From an uncultured Sutterella sp. (lineage in GTDB: Bacteria > Pseudomonadota > Gammaproteobacteria > Burkholderiales > Burkholderiaceae_F), in assembly GCA_905206345.1 (NCBI GenBank), contig CAJLGW010000017.1, forward strand, positions 1 through 24,489: a stretch of DNA of 24,489 nucleotides, in the 5' to 3' direction. Below the pieces are notes generated by a model, which worked only from the letters and a program-made list of their open reading frames with translations, made no database searches and had not been told where the DNA came from. A program made the position numbers and the translations under genes. This document shows, piece after piece, positions 22,952-24,489 of the stretch (within the stretch, counting starts at the first letter, position 1; the number at the start of each line of letters is the position of its first letter).

Positions 22952-24394
22952 ATGATGAAAAGTCGTGCCTTTAAGTCGGCGGCCTTAGTGGTTGCCATGG
23001 CGGCCGCATTTAGTGTGACGAGCGTAGCTAACGCTCAAGTTGGTTCGTTATTCTCTAGCGATAGCACTCAAACCCAAGCCGCATTGCCGGATTTCACTAA
23101 ACTCGTTGAAGAAAACGGCAAGGGTGTGGTGAACATCTCAACCATTCGCAACGCTCGTACGCAAACCGTTCAAAACCCGCTTCCGGAACTGTTGGATAAG
23201 CGTACGGAAGAACTCTTCCGTCGTTTTGGTTTCCCCATCATTCCGTTCGGTCCCCAAGAACAACGTATCCCTGAGCAACGCGGTACGGGTTCCGGTTTTA
23301 TTGTTTCTTCTGACGGCTACATCTTAACGAACTGCCACGTTGTTGAAGGTGCTGACGAATTGCGTGTTCGCCTCACGGATAATCGTGAATTCTCCGGCAA
23401 AGTCATTGGATTAGATAAAAAGACGGACATCGCCGTTGTCAAAATCGAAGCAAAAGACTTGCCCGTTTTGAAGATGGGTTCTTCTGAAAGCTTGAAGGTT
23501 GGCGAATGGGTCGCCGCTATCGGTTCTCCCTTCGGCTTGGATAACACCGTAACGGCCGGTATCGTCTCTGCCAAGAGCCGTCAATTACCGTCTGAGCAAT
23601 ACGTTCCCTTTATCCAAACGGACGTCGCCGTTAACCCCGGCAACTCCGGTGGCCCGCTATTTAACATGAAGGGCGAAGTGGTAGGTATTAACTCCCAAAT
23701 CTTCTCCACCTCCGGTGGCTTTATGGGGCTTTCTTTCTCTATCCCGATTGACTTGGCGATCGGAATTAAAGACCAATTGATTAAAAACGGTCGTGTCATT
23801 CGTGGTCGTATCGGTGTGGGTATCCAAGCGGTTACCCAAGATTTGGCAGAAGCCTTCGGTATGAAGACGCCTAAGGGGGCTGTCATCACGCAAATTGACA
23901 AGGATGGCCCCGCTGATAAGGCTGGCTTACAAGTGGGTGATATCTTGATTGCCGTTAACGGTCAAGAAGTAAAGAACGCCAATGACATTCCGGTCAAGAT
24001 TTCGACTATGCGCCCGGGCACCAAGACTACGATGACAATTTTGCGTAACGGTAAGCAAGAAAATGTCTCTGTCACCGTTGCAGAAACGCCGAGCGAAGAC
24101 GGTGTAAAGGCTCAAGAAAAAGCCTCCGCCGGTAAGTTAGGCGTCTCTGTCCGCCCGTTATCGAAGGACGAACTCGAAGAACTCGACTTGCAACATGGCT
24201 TATTAGTCACAGAAGTTCGCGGTGCTGCCGCTCGTGCCGGTCTCTTGCCGCGTGACTTAATCTTAAGCGCTAATGGCAAACCCGTTAAGGCCGCTGAAGA
24301 TTTAGCCAAGGCTATTCAAAAGAGCAATAAAGTGGCTTTGTTGGTCCAACGCCAACAATCCCGCATCTTTATTGCGATCGACCTTAAAAAATAA
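22952..24394 (+). CDS. mucD: Periplasmic Do-family serine protease (DegP/MucD)
   Basis: A 480-residue HtrA protease/chaperone that degrades misfolded envelope proteins. The signal peptide ends near residue 28 (SVANA/Q). The trypsin-like domain has the triad H129 (TNCHVVEG), D159 (KKTDIAVVKI) and S232 (VNPGNSGGPL). Two PDZ domains follow (about 280-375 and 395-480). The length matches MucD of Pseudomonas and betaproteobacteria rather than longer DegS/DegQ variants. Residue 128, beside the catalytic His, is the only cysteine in the protein. AGGA lies 4 bases before ATG 22952; an in-frame ATG follows immediately. It lies 117 bp after the kinase gene, suggesting an envelope-stress link that is inferred only. 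Confidence 0.95.
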   Translation: MMKSRAFKSAALVVAMAAAFSVTSVANAQVGSLFSSDSTQTQAALPDFTKLVEENGKGVVNISTIRNARTQTVQNPLPELLDKRTEELFRRFGFPIIPFGPQEQRIPEQRGTGSGFIVSSDGYILTNCHVVEGADELRVRLTDNREFSGKVIGLDKKTDIAVVKIEAKDLPVLKMGSSESLKVGEWVAAIGSPFGLDNTVTAGIVSAKSRQLPSEQYVPFIQTDVAVNPGNSGGPLFNMKGEVVGINSQIFSTSGGFMGLSFSIPIDLAIGIKDQLIKNGRVIRGRIGVGIQAVTQDLAEAFGMKTPKGAVITQIDKDGPADKAGLQVGDILIAVNGQEVKNANDIPVKISTMRPGTKTTMTILRNGKQENVSVTVAETPSEDGVKAQEKASAGKLGVSVRPLSKDELEELDLQHGLLVTEVRGAAARAGLLPRDLILSANGKPVKAAEDLAKAIQKSNKVALLVQRQQSRIFIAIDLKK

Positions 24395-24406
24395 ACCTTT
24401 AGGGTG

Positions 24407-24437
24407 AAAAAAGCGACTCAACCGAGTCGCTTTTTTT
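24407..24437 (+). terminator. Rho-independent terminator after mucD
   Basis: AAAAAAGCGACTC (24407-24419), loop AACC, then GAGTCGCTTTTTTT (24424-24437): a 13-bp stem ending in seven Ts. It lies 12 bp after the stop. The intron-like sequence begins 5 bases after the T run. Confidence 0.95.
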
Positions 24438-24442
24438 CGTTG

Positions 24443-24489
24443 GTGCGCCTGACTGGGCGCACTGCTGGTGGTGAAAGTCCACCGTTTCA
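24443..24489 (+). mobile_element. 5' end of a group IIC intron (truncated by window edge)
   Basis: The last 47 bases begin GTGCGCC, a group II intron 5' boundary. They fold as GTGCGCC (24443-24449) / GGCGCAC (24456-24462), then GGTGG (24467-24471), the 7-base loop TGAAAGT, and CCACC (24479-24483). From memory, the Oceanobacillus iheyensis group IIC intron starts GTGTGCCCGGCATGGGTGCA followed by a GGG-TGAGAGT-CCC hairpin, with the same order and the same loop pattern. Group IIC introns insert just downstream of rho-independent terminators, exactly the situation here. The reverse transcriptase/maturase and domains II-VI would lie outside the window, so integrity and mobility cannot be judged. 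Confidence 0.75.

Noticed and set aside
24443..24489. Cobalamin riboswitch or other leader RNA at the right edge
   Set aside because: The segment follows a terminator directly, starts with the group II boundary GTGCG and has the IIC hairpin order. No cobalamin-box sequence is present.
1..24489. CRISPR array, tRNA or rRNA gene, insertion sequence or prophage
   Set aside because: No regularly spaced direct repeats, T-loop-like GGTTCGA in a tRNA context, transposase or phage genes were seen. Apart from the right-edge intron, the content is core-type.

Overview
The window reads as chromosomal DNA of a Gram-negative betaproteobacterium, most likely a gut Sutterellaceae-type member of the Burkholderiales (Parasutterella/Sutterella/Turicimonas group). 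This placement is inference. It rests on moderate GC, the argS-SPOR-dsbA-SDR gene order typical of betaproteobacteria, a CydP-CydABX-YbgE cytochrome bd operon, YaeQ, a QseBC-like two-component pair and MucD. Nearly all of the sequence is densely packed core or housekeeping genes. I see no phage, CRISPR array, tRNA or rRNA. The one clear mobile signature is at the extreme right edge.

Left block (1-8304): cardiolipin synthase (cls) runs head-on into a small membrane-protein gene. Across a 274-bp gap lies folE2 (GTP cyclohydrolase IB), which has a potentially structured leader. After a terminator comes a tight co-directional run: argS, a SPOR-domain membrane protein, dsbA, a phosphomannomutase/phosphoglucomutase and a short-chain dehydrogenase. 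Gaps there are 1-14 bp and the run ends at a strong bidirectional terminator shared with the convergent recQ.

Middle block (8311-14685): recQ (minus strand, probable TTG start) diverges from iadA (isoaspartyl dipeptidase). The iadA leader holds a terminator-like hairpin with a T10 run and a possible 15-codon leader ORF. iadA converges on sstT (Na+/serine-threonine symporter) through two hairpins. Together iadA and sstT point to amino-acid and peptide salvage. Upstream of sstT are a small multidrug-resistance transporter gene and an unassigned, potentially structured intergenic element. A lipoprotein gene and a DUF1801-like gene follow.

Right block (14763-24489): a five-gene cytochrome bd operon (cydP-cydA-cydB-cydX-ybgE; cydX is only 35 codons) converges on yaeQ. 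Then come a FadL-family outer-membrane channel and a DUF4870-like membrane protein, both on the minus strand. A QseBC-like response regulator/sensor kinase pair and a DegP/MucD-type periplasmic protease follow on the plus strand. Just after the protease terminator, the last 47 bases match the 5' end of a group IIC intron. That is the known insertion preference of this intron class and the most interesting signal in the window. The rest of the intron lies outside.

No convincing wholly new multi-gene system is visible. The best leads for undescribed biology are cis-acting elements: the leaders of iadA and folE2, the element between the SMR gene and sstT, and inverted repeats before mucD, fadL and cydA.
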